Shown: positions 52,471 through 63,423, counted from the stretch's first letter. The stretch: 64,000 nt of DNA from Consotaella aegiceratis (GCF_036541425.1 NZ_JAZHFT010000026.1:1-64000), one strand, 5' to 3'. Notes: generated by a model not told the origin, from the sequence alone. A program made the numbers and translations.

Positions 52471-54432
52471 ATGAGATTTTCCAACAGCTTTCTCGACGAC
52501 ATTCGCGAGCGCGTGCCGATCTCTGACGTGATCGGCCGCCGCGTGACGTGGGATCGCCGCAAGTCGCAGCCTTCGAAGGGCGATTGGTGGGCCTGCTGCC
52601 CGTTCCACGGCGAAAAGACGCCCTCGTTCCACTGTGAGGACGCCAAGGGCCGCTATCATTGCTTCGGCTGCGGGGTGTCGGGTGATCATTTTCGCTTCCT
52701 GACCGAGGCGGAGGGGCTGTCCTTTCCCGAAGCGGTCGAGCGGCTGGCGGCGCAAGCCGGGCTGCCCATGCCGGCGCAGGACAGCCAAGCCCGCGAGCGC
52801 GACGAAAAGCGCGCGACGCTGCTCGACGCGCTACGGCTGGCGGCCGATTTCTTTCGCGGCAGCTTGCAGGAGGCCGAGGGCGCCAAGGCGCGCGCCTATC
52901 TGCGTGATCGCGGGCTCAATCCGCAGACGCAAAAGACCTTCGGCCTCGGCTATGCTCCCGATGCCCGCAACCGGCTGAAGGGCTTTCTGGCCGACAAGGG
53001 CATCGGCAAGGAGGAGATCGAAGCGGCCGGCCTGGTGGTGCACGGTCCCGACATCGCGGTTTCCTACGACCGGTTTCGCGACCGCATCATGTTTCCGATC
53101 CTCGACACCCACGAGAAGGTGATCGCCTTCGGCGGGCGGGCGCTGTCGGCCGGCGTACCGGCGAAATATCTGAATTCGCCGGAGACCGAGGTCTTCCACA
53201 AGGGCACCGTTCTCTACAACCACGCCCGCGCGCGCCGGGCGGCCCGGAACGCCGGAACGCTGATCGTCGTAGAGGGCTATGTCGACGTCATCGCGCTCGC
53301 CCAGGCCGGCTTCGACCATGCGGTGGCGCCGCTCGGCACAGCGCTGACCGACCGGCAGCTGGAGTTGCTGTGGCGCGACACCGGCGAACCGGTGCTCTGC
53401 TTCGACGGCGATGCCGCCGGGCTGAAGGCGGCGCACCGCGCGGCCGATCTGGCGCTGCCGCTCCTGAAACCGGGCCACTCGCTGCGCTTTGCGCTCTTGC
53501 CAGACGGCCGCGATCCCGACGATCTGGTGCGCGCCGACGGTCCGCAGGCCTTTGCCGAAGTGATCGCCGAGGCCCGACCGCTGGCCGACCTCTTATGGAT
53601 GCGCGAGACGGCCGGAGGCATCTTCGACACGCCCGAGCGCCGTGCCGACCTGGAGCAGCGGCTGAAGACGCTGACCCGCCAGATCGGCGACGAGAGCGTG
53701 CGGCGTCACTATCTGCAGGACGTCGACGAGCGGCTGCGCGGCTTTTTCGGTCCCGCGCCGGAACCGCGTCGCGGCCGTTCCGACCGGTTCGAGACGCGCC
53801 GGCCGGCCGCGTCGAACCGGCATGGCGGCCCGTCGCGGCGCACCCCGATCTCCGATCGGCTCAGCCGCTCGGGCCTGGTGCGGCGGGAGACGACGGCCCA
53901 TCCCTCCGGCCGTGCGGTGGCGATCGTCATCGGCTTCATCAACCATCCGATCCTATTCCACGAGGCCTTCGACCATTTCGCCGATCTCGACCTGCCGGCC
54001 GGCGACCTCGCGCGGCTGCGTTCCTGCGTGCTCGACATCTACGCCGAGCGCTCGCCGGCCGATCGCGATGCGCTTCTGGCCGAGGTGGAGCGGCGCGGCC
54101 TCATCGATGTCTTCAATGCCCATGAGCAGCGGGTGCGGTACCTGCGCTTCTGGCCGGCGCTCGCCGACGCGGCGCTCGAGGACGCGCGCGAGGCGATCCG
54201 TCAGGCGCTCCACTTGCACCACAGATTTCGCTTATTAACTAAGGAGTTGGAATTGGCCGAGGAAGCCCTGCGTGTGGCGGTTTCCGATGTCGGTGAGGCG
54301 GACCCGTCCGTCTCCGAGGCGGCCTATGCCAACATGATCGAAATCAAGCGAGAGATCGAAAGTCTTGGCGGAATGGAAGCGCTGATCGACGGGTTCGGTG
54401 TCCTGTCGGGGCGATCGGCGAAAGCCTATTGA
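52471..54432 (+). CDS. dnaG: DNA primase
   Basis: Synthesises RNA primers at the replication fork together with DnaB helicase. The 653-residue protein has the CHC2 zinc ribbon (C43, H46, C64, C67), the catalytic TOPRIM domain with VVEGYVDVIAL and FDGDAAGLKAA, and a C-terminal helicase-binding domain (~500-653). A ~45-residue Arg/Pro-rich linker is at about 430-475. It precedes rpoD on the same strand, an order shared with many proteobacteria. Confidence 0.97.
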   Translation: MRFSNSFLDDIRERVPISDVIGRRVTWDRRKSQPSKGDWWACCPFHGEKTPSFHCEDAKGRYHCFGCGVSGDHFRFLTEAEGLSFPEAVERLAAQAGLPMPAQDSQARERDEKRATLLDALRLAADFFRGSLQEAEGAKARAYLRDRGLNPQTQKTFGLGYAPDARNRLKGFLADKGIGKEEIEAAGLVVHGPDIAVSYDRFRDRIMFPILDTHEKVIAFGGRALSAGVPAKYLNSPETEVFHKGTVLYNHARARRAARNAGTLIVVEGYVDVIALAQAGFDHAVAPLGTALTDRQLELLWRDTGEPVLCFDGDAAGLKAAHRAADLALPLLKPGHSLRFALLPDGRDPDDLVRADGPQAFAEVIAEARPLADLLWMRETAGGIFDTPERRADLEQRLKTLTRQIGDESVRRHYLQDVDERLRGFFGPAPEPRRGRSDRFETRRPAASNRHGGPSRRTPISDRLSRSGLVRRETTAHPSGRAVAIVIGFINHPILFHEAFDHFADLDLPAGDLARLRSCVLDIYAERSPADRDALLAEVERRGLIDVFNAHEQRVRYLRFWPALADAALEDAREAIRQALHLHHRFRLLTKELELAEEALRVAVSDVGEADPSVSEAAYANMIEIKREIESLGGMEALIDGFGVLSGRSAKAY

Positions 54433-54733
54433 CCTGACTATAACCTTTTCCTGCGATCAGTGCGGCAATTTCGTCTTTCAGGGTCTGGAATCGAGACTGG
54501 CGCTTGACTTTCGATGCAAAATCGGACCAGACGCCGTTTTTGCGGCTAACGATCTTGAAATACGGGAAAACTGCGCCTTTTAACAGGGCGCCTTGAATAG
54601 TGGACCGGCGTTTGGCCCAGGCGAAAATGAGTGGGTAAGCAAACGGTTGCGGTCCGCGCCGACGGCTGCGAGTGGGGATCGGCATTGTCCTTGTCCCAGT
54701 CCGGCACGAGGCGTGAATTGGGGAAAGATATCC
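54433..54733. other. Intergenic region between dnaG and rpoD
   Basis: 301 bp, AT-richer than the genes. It probably carries rpoD promoter elements. On the minus strand a stretch reads KNGVWSDFASKVKRQSRFQT, but with no start or ribosome-binding site it is treated as non-coding. Confidence 0.4.
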
Positions 54734-56731
<1,998 letters not shown>

Positions 56732-56796
56732 TGCCGCCTGTTGCGGCGTCCGTCGCAGCGTGCGGAGAATTTCGGAACGGAAGAGCCCGTTCTCGA

Positions 56797-56832
56797 CGTC
56801 ACCCTCGGGCTCCGGCCCGAGGGTCCAGTTTT
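56797..56832 (+). terminator. Hairpin with T-run after rpoD, made from a dispersed repeat (copy 8)
   Basis: ACCCTCGGGC (56801-56810) and GCCCGAGGGT (56815-56824) form a perfect 10-bp stem with a TCCG loop, followed by CCAGTTTT. The sequence is a variant of the dispersed GGATCC/GGATGACG palindrome. Its position 70 bp after the rpoD stop allows a terminator role. Confidence 0.55.
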
Positions 56833-56885
56833 AGGTGGCGCCGGTCGGGCCGTCGCCGGAAAGCACAGTTTTTCGGGGATGATCT

Positions 56886-56915
56886 GGATCCTCGGGACGG
56901 AGCCCGAGGATGACG
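56886..56915 (+). repeat. Dispersed palindromic repeat, copy 9
   Basis: GGATCCTCGGGA, then CGGAGCCCGAGGATGACG. It resembles copy 3 (21702) and copy 4. A second degenerate unit follows at once. Confidence 0.65.
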
Positions 56916-56993
56916 ACTGGGGCCCGGATGACGACCGGTGGCCGCCGCCGTGGTGAACGGGCGGCCTAGCCGCCAAGCGTGGGAGTTGAGCCG

Positions 56994-57278
56994 ATGTCCT
57001 TCCTGAAAAAGCTGTTTGGCGGTGGCGGCGAGACGTCGTCCGCACCACGCGCGACCGCGACGGAGGACTACAACGGCTTTTCCATCGCCGCCCAGCCGAT
57101 GCGCGAGGGAGGCCAGTTCCGCCTCGCCGCAATGATCCAGAAGGAGATCGGCGGCGAGACGAAGTCCCACCGCCTGATCCGCGCCGACCTCTTCCAGAGC
57201 GAAGACGAAGCCACCGGCGCCGCGTTGCGCAAGGCCCGTCAGGTCATCGACGAGCAGGGCGACAAGCTGTTCGACTAA
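56994..57278 (+). CDS. HlyU family protein
   Basis: A 94-residue protein of the HlyU family (not the ArsR-type Vibrio HlyU regulator fold), widespread in rhizobia. It begins MSFLKKLFGGG, then EDYNGFSIAAQPMREGGQFR and HRLIRADLFQSEDEATGAAL. The annotation as transcriptional activator comes from weak similarity. GGGAG precedes the start. It is downstream of the rpoD region and separated from it by repeats. Confidence 0.8.
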   Translation: MSFLKKLFGGGGETSSAPRATATEDYNGFSIAAQPMREGGQFRLAAMIQKEIGGETKSHRLIRADLFQSEDEATGAALRKARQVIDEQGDKLFD

Positions 57279-57444
57279 CGGCAGGCGGTTAAGTCGCGGT
57301 CCGAGCCTTCCTTTCGGCGAGGCGAGCTGAAATGAGGAATTGCCCAAGTTTCGGCATGCCGGATGGCGATGGCCGCCTGCTGTTTCGCTCGCTCTGCTCC
57401 TCTGCGCGTTTATTTGCGGACGACTACGCCGGAGTACCCCCGCC

Positions 57445-57816
57445 ATGCGCATGCGCTGCCTATTCGCCGCCTTCTTCATCGCAGGCTTTTGTCCGTTTCA
57501 AACCTTGGCCCAAAGCCTCGAGCTTTCGGTCGCGGACGCTCGACCGATGTATGACGACGCCATGCAGGAATGGAGGGTTTTTGTCCGATTGGATCGCGAG
57601 AGTACGAGAGCGTTTGCCGAGTTCACCTATGCCCACGTGCAACAACCGATCAGGGTGCTGGTGGACGGTGAAGTGGTTGTCACGCCATTCATCCAAACGC
57701 CGTTGGACGGTGGGACTTTGAGCTTTGGCGGATTGGAAAGTTCGGCGGCGACCGACGCTCTGGCCGAGCGATTGCGGAACCGGCGGTCCGTCCTCACGGT
57801 CGCTCCCGCCAACTAG
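57445..57816 (+). CDS. Exported protein with SecD-P1-head-like domain
   Basis: A 123-residue protein with a signal peptide (MRMRCLFAAFFIAGFCPFQT). The mature part resembles the P1 head subdomain of SecD, visible in VRLDRESTRAFAEFTYAHVQ, VLVDGEVVVTPFIQTPLDGG and LSFGGLESSAATDALAERLR. Solo P1-head proteins occur near secretion or other genes in alphaproteobacteria; their role is not established. GGAG lies about ten bases upstream of the chosen start. A longer in-frame N-terminus exists but gives a second hydrophobic stretch. Confidence 0.7.
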   Translation: MRMRCLFAAFFIAGFCPFQTLAQSLELSVADARPMYDDAMQEWRVFVRLDRESTRAFAEFTYAHVQQPIRVLVDGEVVVTPFIQTPLDGGTLSFGGLESSAATDALAERLRNRRSVLTVAPAN

Positions 57817-57941
57817 CGTGATCGCCGCATTTATGGTCGCGGCGCTGCTGCCAACATCTCGTCTGGTCCAGGTGTCGATGTTCGCTTCTGGTCGACGTAC
57901 GGCATCAAACACCAAGGGGTGAAATCGAGAAGTCGGATCGT

Positions 57942-58415
57942 ATGGACGAGCGCCTGGTCAATCTCGAAATCTTCGAACGGAACAGCGAGGCCTTGGTCCT
58001 CGCATCCAAGCTTCAAGCCTACGGCATTTTCGCCCATGTCGACGGCCCGACCGCAGCGCTGCCGCAACGGCGACCGATCCAAATGGGCGGCATTCCGGTC
58101 AAGGTTCGCGCCAAGGACTACGAGATCGCGAAGGCGATCATGGAGGACGTGTCTCCCGCGGCGGCCCAGCCGAGAAGGATGTCCGTCCGAAATGGGCCGG
58201 CAGCAGGAGTGCTTCTGTGCACCGGCGTCATGGCCGCATTGCTCATGCGAGCCCGGTTCGAAGCTACGAACGATGGCCTCTTCGGCATTACCCTTTTCCT
58301 CTTGGTCGTTTACGTCGTCGCCATCGGCGAGGCGATCCGCCGTCGGCGCCAATGGTGGACCTTGCTGACCCTGCCGATCCCCGTGGCTCTGGCGGTCCGC
58401 CTTGTCGCTTTTTGA
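57942..58415 (+). CDS. DUF2007-like domain membrane protein
   Basis: A 157-residue protein. The first ~70 residues (LEIFERNSEALVLASKLQAY, GIFAHVDG and GGIPVKVRAKDYEIAKAIME) look like the DUF2007 putative signal-transducing domain. Two or three membrane helices follow (~87-99, 110-128, 137-156). Function unknown. It follows the SecD-head gene by 125 bp. Confidence 0.65.
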   Translation: MDERLVNLEIFERNSEALVLASKLQAYGIFAHVDGPTAALPQRRPIQMGGIPVKVRAKDYEIAKAIMEDVSPAAAQPRRMSVRNGPAAGVLLCTGVMAALLMRARFEATNDGLFGITLFLLVVYVVAIGEAIRRRRQWWTLLTLPIPVALAVRLVAF

Positions 58416-58701
58416 GCACTCCGGGTTCGGTCGATCGTGGGGGTCCGAGAGAAGGGCGGGTAGCGGAGGAGCATAGCGTGCCGAACGGCCTCAACGCGAC
58501 CGGAGCGCAATCGTCGCCGACGTCCGGCCCGATGGGCACACTGTCGTCTCGGCTTTCGGTTTCGGGAGCAAAGATCGACGATAGAGCGAACGACATTGGC
58601 CTGAAAATCGCTCCCCTTCGCTGTCGTTGAAGAGGCGGGCCTGTCCTTCACCTTTCAAACTCGCTATCCCGGCGCCGACGAATTCGAGATAATGGTCGGT
58701 G

Positions 58702-59940
58702 ATGGCGGGCGCAGCGGCAACGGAGACGATCGGGATGGGCCGAGGGGCTGACGTGGCGACCGAAGCTGGAACTCTCCGCTTCCTGCGCCTCGATCACGGT
58801 CCGCGCTTTTCCGACGCCGTCATGGCGGTGTCCGATACCGTGCCCGTCAAGCTCGGCGCCTTGCTCAAGCTAGAGGCGAGGGCGGGGTTGGGCGGTCTGG
58901 TCCGCACCCTCGCGCGGGGCCTGTTCGGGCGCGTGCCGCCGAAAGTGGCGTCACTGGCCGAGGAGAATCTGGCGCGGCGCCGCATCGCCGTCCCGGGTCC
59001 TTACGAATGGGCACCGGTGGCGGCGTTCTATCGCCGCAGCGTCGCCTTGCGCGCCATGCTGCTCCTGAACGAACTCCGGCGGCGGACCGCGGCAAAGGGT
59101 TACACGGCCTGCCTGATCTACAACGGCTCGCTGGTGCCGCAGAACGTGCTGGCGCTGCACGCGGACGAGGCGGGGCTGAAGCGGCTCTATTTCGAGGGCG
59201 GCTTCTTTCCCGGCACGCTGCAGGTCGACCCCAAGGGCATCAACGGCAACAACTCGGTGCCGCGCGAGCCGCGCTTCTATCGCGAGCATGCGGCCGCGTT
59301 CGGCCCCGAGATCGGCGATCGGTCGCTCAACCGCCGCACGCCCAAGCTGAAGCCCGACGACACCAGCGGCGAGGCACTGCCGGAGCGCTATGTGTTCGTG
59401 CCGTTCCAGGTGCCGAGCGACATGCAGATCCGCAATCTGTCGCCCTGGGTGCCCAGCATGCACGCCTTCTATCGGCTGCTGGAGCGCCTGGCGGGCGAGA
59501 TCGCCGACGTGACCTTCGTCATCAAGGAGCATCCGAGCTTCCGCCGCTCGCTGAAGCGCGAGGTCGTGCCGCATCCGCGCATCCGCTTCTTCAACGACCG
59601 GGTGACGGGCGACCTGATCGAAGGGGCGCAGGCCGTGCTGACGATCAACTCGACCGTCGGCATCGAGGGCGTGCTGCTCGGCAAGACCGTCATCACGCTT
59701 GGGATCGCCTGCTACAACGTGGAGGGCATCGTGCGCCACGCGCGATCCTTTGACGACCTGCGCGAGGCAATCGCCGGATTGAGCGCCTGGCAGCCGGACG
59801 AGGCGTTGCGCGGCGATTTCCTGCGCTTCGTGCGCAATCGCTACCTCTATGTCGGCGGCTACGACGACATGACGCCGCAGCAGCTTTTGGCGCGGCTCGA
59901 CGATACAGCCGGATGGTTCCGAGAGACGGAAGCCGGTTGA
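58702..59940 (+). CDS. Capsule/LPS polysaccharide protein, KpsS/LpsZ-like
   Basis: A 412-residue protein of the capsule_synth family (KpsC, KpsS and S. meliloti LpsZ/RkpJ), beta-Kdo-type glycosyltransferases that build the lipid-linked capsule linker. Indicators are YFEGGFFPGTLQVDPKGING (~168-187), YVFVPFQVPSDMQIRNLSPW (~229-248), FVIKEHPSFRRS (~272-283) and TINSTVGIEGVLLGKTVITL (~314-333). The start is uncertain: GTG 58699, ATG 58702 or ATG 58735. No kps transport genes are nearby. Confidence 0.8.
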   Translation: MAGAAATETIGMGRGADVATEAGTLRFLRLDHGPRFSDAVMAVSDTVPVKLGALLKLEARAGLGGLVRTLARGLFGRVPPKVASLAEENLARRRIAVPGPYEWAPVAAFYRRSVALRAMLLLNELRRRTAAKGYTACLIYNGSLVPQNVLALHADEAGLKRLYFEGGFFPGTLQVDPKGINGNNSVPREPRFYREHAAAFGPEIGDRSLNRRTPKLKPDDTSGEALPERYVFVPFQVPSDMQIRNLSPWVPSMHAFYRLLERLAGEIADVTFVIKEHPSFRRSLKREVVPHPRIRFFNDRVTGDLIEGAQAVLTINSTVGIEGVLLGKTVITLGIACYNVEGIVRHARSFDDLREAIAGLSAWQPDEALRGDFLRFVRNRYLYVGGYDDMTPQQLLARLDDTAGWFRETEAG

Positions 59941-60116
59941 GGCGGAACGCGCTGGCCGCCAGCCCAGCGCCGCCGAGCGGGCCGATCGCTTGTGATGCTT
60001 TTGTGTCGGGATCGGCGCCTTTCCACAGCTCGATTCCCTTCACGGCCCGTGCGACATTGTCGCAGAACCTTCCCTAAGGTAAAGGCGCAGGTCATACCGT
60101 TCGAGAGGGGGGCTGC

Positions 60117-60602
60117 ATGCGCTTTACGCGAATCGTCATCGGAGGAGTGCTGTGCGCCGCCGTGTTGACCGGCTGCACGACGACCGAGGACGCCAATCTG
60201 GCGATCCAGTCGCAATGGATGGGGCAGCCGAGCGATGCGTTCTTCGCCCAATACGGCCCGCCCGCCAGCCAATTCGCCCTGAACGACGGCGGCACGATCT
60301 ATACTTGGCGCGGCGGCGACACGGAGCGCAGCATCGCCGCCCAGTACCGGCCGATGACCGAGTCGGAGAAGAAGCACGCCAAGGACGGTCCGCGCACCGT
60401 CATCAACATCGGCAGCGACCCGGCGCCTTATGTGCCGCCGGGCCAAGTTCTGGTCAGCCCCGCGCGCACCGAGCAGCTCGGCTGCGAGGCACAGATCGCC
60501 ACCAACGCCGACGGCATCATCACCTCGATCCGCACCAGCCGCGACACCGACGGTCAGGGCTTCAGCTTCTCGCGTTGCGCCGAGGTGTTCGGGGTCGAAT
60601 GA
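60117..60602 (+). CDS. Predicted lipoprotein, 161 residues
   Basis: The signal peptide MRFTRIVIGGVLCAAVLTGC contains lipobox C20. The mature protein shows NLAIQSQWMGQPSDAFFAQY, NDGGTIYTWRGGDTE and a C-terminal LGCEAQIATNADGIIT with RCAEVFG; a two-cysteine C-terminal domain common in rhizobial lipoproteins of unknown role. GAGAGGGGGG precedes the ATG. It stands alone between the capsule gene and the SnoaL-like gene. Confidence 0.8.
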   Translation: MRFTRIVIGGVLCAAVLTGCTTTEDANLAIQSQWMGQPSDAFFAQYGPPASQFALNDGGTIYTWRGGDTERSIAAQYRPMTESEKKHAKDGPRTVINIGSDPAPYVPPGQVLVSPARTEQLGCEAQIATNADGIITSIRTSRDTDGQGFSFSRCAEVFGVE

Positions 60603-60700
60603 TAGCCGGCCTGGGCGCCGGACCGAGCTTGAAACACTGTGGCGCGACGCCATCATCACCGTCGGTCCGTAAGTGGCCGGACGGCGGAAAGGTGAGGACG

Positions 60701-61114
60701 ATGAGCGAACAGGCGAGCGGCGAGTTGGTGCGGGCTTATGTCGAGGCCTTCAACGCCAGCGACTGGAGCGGCCTGATCGGCCTGCTCGATGGCGATGTGG
60801 CCTACGATCCGGGCGAGGGCGGCCGGCAGATTGGGCCCAGGGCGTTTCGCGACGCTCTGGCCCATCGTGCGCGGTTCTTTCGCGAGCGGATGGAGGACGT
60901 CGTGGTCTTCACCGCCGAAGGCGGTACGCGGGCGGCCATCGAGTTCACCCTGCGCGGCGACTATCTCTCGACCCACGACGGGCTGCCCGAGGCGGAAGGC
61001 CAGCGCTATGCCGTTCCCGCCGCCCAATTTTTCGAGATCGACGACGGACGAATCTCGCGCGTCACCACCTATCTCGACCAGGCCGCGTTGCGAGCGGCGC
61101 TTGCCGGCCGCTAA
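60701..61114 (+). CDS. SnoaL-like/NTF2-fold protein
   Basis: A 137-residue protein of the NTF2/SnoaL-like fold, typically a steroid isomerase- or cyclase-like domain. Lead sequence ELVRAYVEAFNASDWSGLIG, core DVAYDPGEGGRQIGPRAFRD and end FFEIDDGRISRVTTYLDQAA are typical. A ketosteroid-type Asp/Tyr catalytic set is not obvious, so function is unknown. GTGAGGACG lies just before the start. Confidence 0.82.
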   Translation: MSEQASGELVRAYVEAFNASDWSGLIGLLDGDVAYDPGEGGRQIGPRAFRDALAHRARFFRERMEDVVVFTAEGGTRAAIEFTLRGDYLSTHDGLPEAEGQRYAVPAAQFFEIDDGRISRVTTYLDQAALRAALAGR

Positions 61115-61262
61115 GCCTTCTCCATCCCACATGCCGGCCGTCCCGCTGGCCTGAACCGGCGATGAACGCCGTCTTCCGCATCGGTTCAGGTCGTCCCTCC
61201 TAAGGTCTCCTCATTCTCGCATCGCCGGCCCGGCCGGACGCGAACCCGAAGGAGAGAGACCG

Positions 61263-61640
61263 ATGTTCAAGAGCTTCGCCCGCACCGCCTGCCTCGCCGC
61301 CGCCCTCGTTGCCGGCACCGCCGCCATGACCGCCGCTCCGGCCGCTGCCGCCGAGCGCGGCCAGTCGCACATCACCGTCGAGTACCGTGGTCATGACCGC
61401 GACCGTGGCCACTATCAAAAATGGCGCGGCGGCCGCGATCACGACGCGCGTCGCGGCGATCGCCGGGCTGCCTGCTCGCCGCACACGGCCGTTCGCAAGG
61501 CGCGCTGGATGGGAATCGACCGCGCCCACGTCCGGCGCAGCGACCACCGTTCGGTGGTGGTGTCCGGCCGCCGCTGGGGCCACCGCGCCATGGTGCGCTT
61601 CGCCCAGGCGCCGGGTTGCCCGGTCATCGGCATGCGCTGA
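61263..61640 (+). CDS. Small secreted basic protein
   Basis: A 125-residue exported protein with a cleavable signal (MFKSFARTACLAAALVAGTA, then AAPAAAA). The mature chain is rich in R, H and D (YRGHDRDRGHYQKWRGGRDH) and ends RAHVRRSDHRSVVVSGRRWG with a C-terminal Cys. Similar short R/H-rich periplasmic proteins are frequent in rhizobia; no function is known. GAAGGAGAGAGACCG is a strong ribosome-binding site. Confidence 0.7.
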   Translation: MFKSFARTACLAAALVAGTAAMTAAPAAAAERGQSHITVEYRGHDRDRGHYQKWRGGRDHDARRGDRRAACSPHTAVRKARWMGIDRAHVRRSDHRSVVVSGRRWGHRAMVRFAQAPGCPVIGMR

Positions 61641-61662
61641 GCCGGTCGATCCAAACGCACGC

Positions 61663-61698
61663 AAAAAAGGGCGCGGTGGCCTTCCGGTCGCCGCGCCC
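61663..61698 (-). terminator. Rho-independent terminator of the SIMPL gene
   Basis: GGGCGCGG (61669-61676) and CCGCGCCC (61691-61698), extended by inner GGCC/GGTC pairing around a TTCC tetraloop. On the minus strand it is followed by TTTTTT. It is about 80 bp downstream of the SIMPL stop and also ends the convergent plus-strand gene region. Confidence 0.88.
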
Positions 61699-61776
61699 TT
61701 CGGCATTGAGGAAAGAGGGGCCGCAATCCGGATAGCGGCCCGATGGCGTTCGAACCGCCGGTGGCTTCGCGACGCG

Positions 61777-62547
61777 TTACTGTTCGATCTCGAAAACCAC
61801 GTTGACACTGACGCGCACGGTGTTTTCGCCGGTTTCGATGGGCACGCTGGCCTTGGCGTCGGCCGCCATCGCGAACGTGGCGCGCTCCATCGGCATCGGC
61901 ATGACCGGGCCGCCGCCTTCGTTGATGGTCATCACCCGGCCCAGCGTCACGCCCGCCGCTTCCGCCAGCGTCTGGGCGGCCGCCCGCGCCTTGGTCACAG
62001 CGTCCCGCCGTGCCGCCTGTTCGGTCGCATCCGAATCTGCGACCAGGAAGCTGATATTGCCGCCCTGGTTGACGCCGAGCGTGACTGCCTTGTCGAGCAC
62101 GGTGCCGAGTTGGCCGAGATCGCGCACACGCACCGACAGGCTGTTGCGAACCTCGTAGCCGACGATCTGCGGCGGGTTGCGGGTGCCCTCGCTGCTCGGC
62201 GCTTCCTGGCGATATTGCGGATCGATCGAGAAGCCGGAGGTCTGCAGGTCGCGCGCCTCGATGCCGAGATCCTTCATGCCGGCGATCACCTCGGCCATGG
62301 CGTCATTGGCCGCGTCGAGGGCCGCCCGGGCGGTTTCGCCCTCGCGCAGCACCGTGAAGCTGGTCATCGCCATGTCCGGCTGGGCGGTCGCCTCGCCGGT
62401 GGCGCCGACGGAGATCCGGCCCGGCTCGACCGGCTTGGCGGCGACGCGGGCCTCCGTTGGGGCCAGCCGCTCCTGCGCCAAGACCGGACCGGCCAGGGCC
62501 ACGGCCAGCAGCGAGCATCCGACAAGACGGGAAAGTGTGGTGCGCAT
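61777..62547 (-). CDS. SIMPL domain-containing periplasmic protein
   Basis: A 256-residue exported protein. A signal peptide (MRTTLSRLVGCSLLAVALAG) precedes a SIMPL/DUF541 (YggE-like) domain: ISVGATGEATAQPDMAMTSF at the start of the mature part, YEVRNSLSVRVRDLGQLGTV and QAARRDAVTKARAAAQTLAE in the middle. In E. coli YggE affects oxidative-stress response; function is unclear. The start MRTTLSRL fits the signal peptide; a longer N-terminus is not supported. Confidence 0.88.
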   Translation of the reverse strand: MRTTLSRLVGCSLLAVALAGPVLAQERLAPTEARVAAKPVEPGRISVGATGEATAQPDMAMTSFTVLREGETARAALDAANDAMAEVIAGMKDLGIEARDLQTSGFSIDPQYRQEAPSSEGTRNPPQIVGYEVRNSLSVRVRDLGQLGTVLDKAVTLGVNQGGNISFLVADSDATEQAARRDAVTKARAAAQTLAEAAGVTLGRVMTINEGGGPVMPMPMERATFAMAADAKASVPIETGENTVRVSVNVVFEIEQ

Positions 62548-62693
62548 AAAGTCGGCTCTCCAATGGGAATGTGCACCGGCTCTGCCACCGGAATGCGGCA
62601 AAGACGAGCCGTCCGGCTGCTCGATCCGCAAAAGAACCGCGCGGTCATTCGAATCTTGAGGCGCGGCGTGGTTTCGGCTAGGGCAGGGAGGCT

Positions 62694-62770
62694 GGGCCTG
62701 TAGCTCAATTGGTCAGAGCCGGCGGCTCATAACCGCTTGGTTGGGGGTTCGAGTCCCTCCGGGCCCACCA
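62694..62770 (+). tRNA. tRNA-Ile2 (CAT anticodon)
   Basis: 77 nt with encoded CCA. Acceptor GGGCCTG/CGGGCCC, D arm GCTC/GAGC, anticodon stem GGCGG/CCGCT and loop CTCATAA with anticodon CAT, T arm GGGGG/CCCTC around TTCGAGT. CAT could mean Met, but the extra-arm region CGCTTGGTTG matches tRNA-Ile2 of E. coli, whose C34 becomes lysidine to read ATA. TilS would be needed. TTTTT follows directly. Confidence 0.88.
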
Positions 62771-63003
62771 TTTTTCACGTGTCCGTCCTGACGACACGTG
62801 CGACCGCTTCGCCGCGCCCGTTAGCCAGTCGTCAGCTCATACTCGTCCGAGACCATTGCCGCTTGATGGTCATCGCCACGCTCGACCATAGGGCGGCCTG
62901 GTATGATCGTGTCGCTTCGTCCGCATGGCGCTTTTCGGCAACGCTGAACCCGTCCAGACTGTCAGAACCTTTGCAGTTCGCCGGTGTTGAGCGCCAAGGC
63001 TCC

Positions 63004-63075
63004 GATAAAACCGCTTATCTGACACCCAAAGCGATTTGGGACGGCGGTTTTCTCTTGTTCCGATAACCCTATCGG
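63004..63075. promoter_or_regulatory. Cluster of short palindromes upstream of the LacI regulator
   Basis: GATAA-AACCGC-TTATC (63004-63019), CCCAAAGC/GATTTGGG (63025-63040, one mismatch, 16-bp, CG centre) and CCGATA-ACCC-TATCGG (63060-63075). The second has the 16-bp, central-CG geometry of LacI-family operators. Confidence 0.4.
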
Positions 63076-63241
63076 CCGCCGACAGGCGACTTGAGGGAGA
63101 GGGATGTGGGGTTAATCGCGCTGCACTTCGGTTATTTCCTTGGAATGCCTGCGTAAAATTGACGCTCCTAAGGGCTCGATCCCAAGCAACCGGCGAAAAC
63201 GCGGGCCTGAACCGCGTAAGGCCCCTTAAGGGCCGGCGTCT

Positions 63242-63257
63242 TCCAAACCGGTTTGGA
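63242..63257. promoter_or_regulatory. Perfect LacI-type operator
   Basis: TCCAAACC|GGTTTGGA is a perfect 16-bp palindrome with a central CG, the standard LacI-family operator geometry. It lies 166 bp upstream of the LacI regulator gene, so autoregulation or control of that promoter is likely. Confidence 0.6.
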
Positions 63258-63423
63258 TTTTGCTATTTGGTCATTGTGGCAAGGAGGAGGCGCTCTTTGC
63301 GATAAGTGCTGCGGGAGGCACGATGGAAGCGACGCGGGGAGAAACGAGGGCCTGGCCCGGGGCGACGAGCCTCGGCGGCGCGCTTCGCCGATCGTCCGCC
63401 ATCGCTTGCGGGTGGCCGAGACG

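Larger units (their letters stand above)
62771..63423. other. Intergenic region between tRNA-Ile2 and a LacI regulator gene
   Basis: 653 bp with no supported gene. It contains a hairpin CACGTGTC/GACACGTG (62776-62800) just after the tRNA and, from 63000 to 63260, a series of short palindromes described separately. No integrase or tRNA-fragment repeat is visible that would suggest an island. Confidence 0.5.

Noticed and set aside
62694..62770. Reading the CAT-anticodon tRNA as tRNA-Met
   Set aside because: The anticodon alone is ambiguous, but the anticodon stem and extra-arm region (GGCGG, CGCTTGGTTG) match tRNA-Ile2 rather than initiator or elongator Met.
62694..63423. Genomic island at the 3' end of tRNA-Ile2
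   Set aside because: There is no integrase and no repeated tRNA 3' fragment downstream; the region is non-coding and leads into an ordinary regulator gene.
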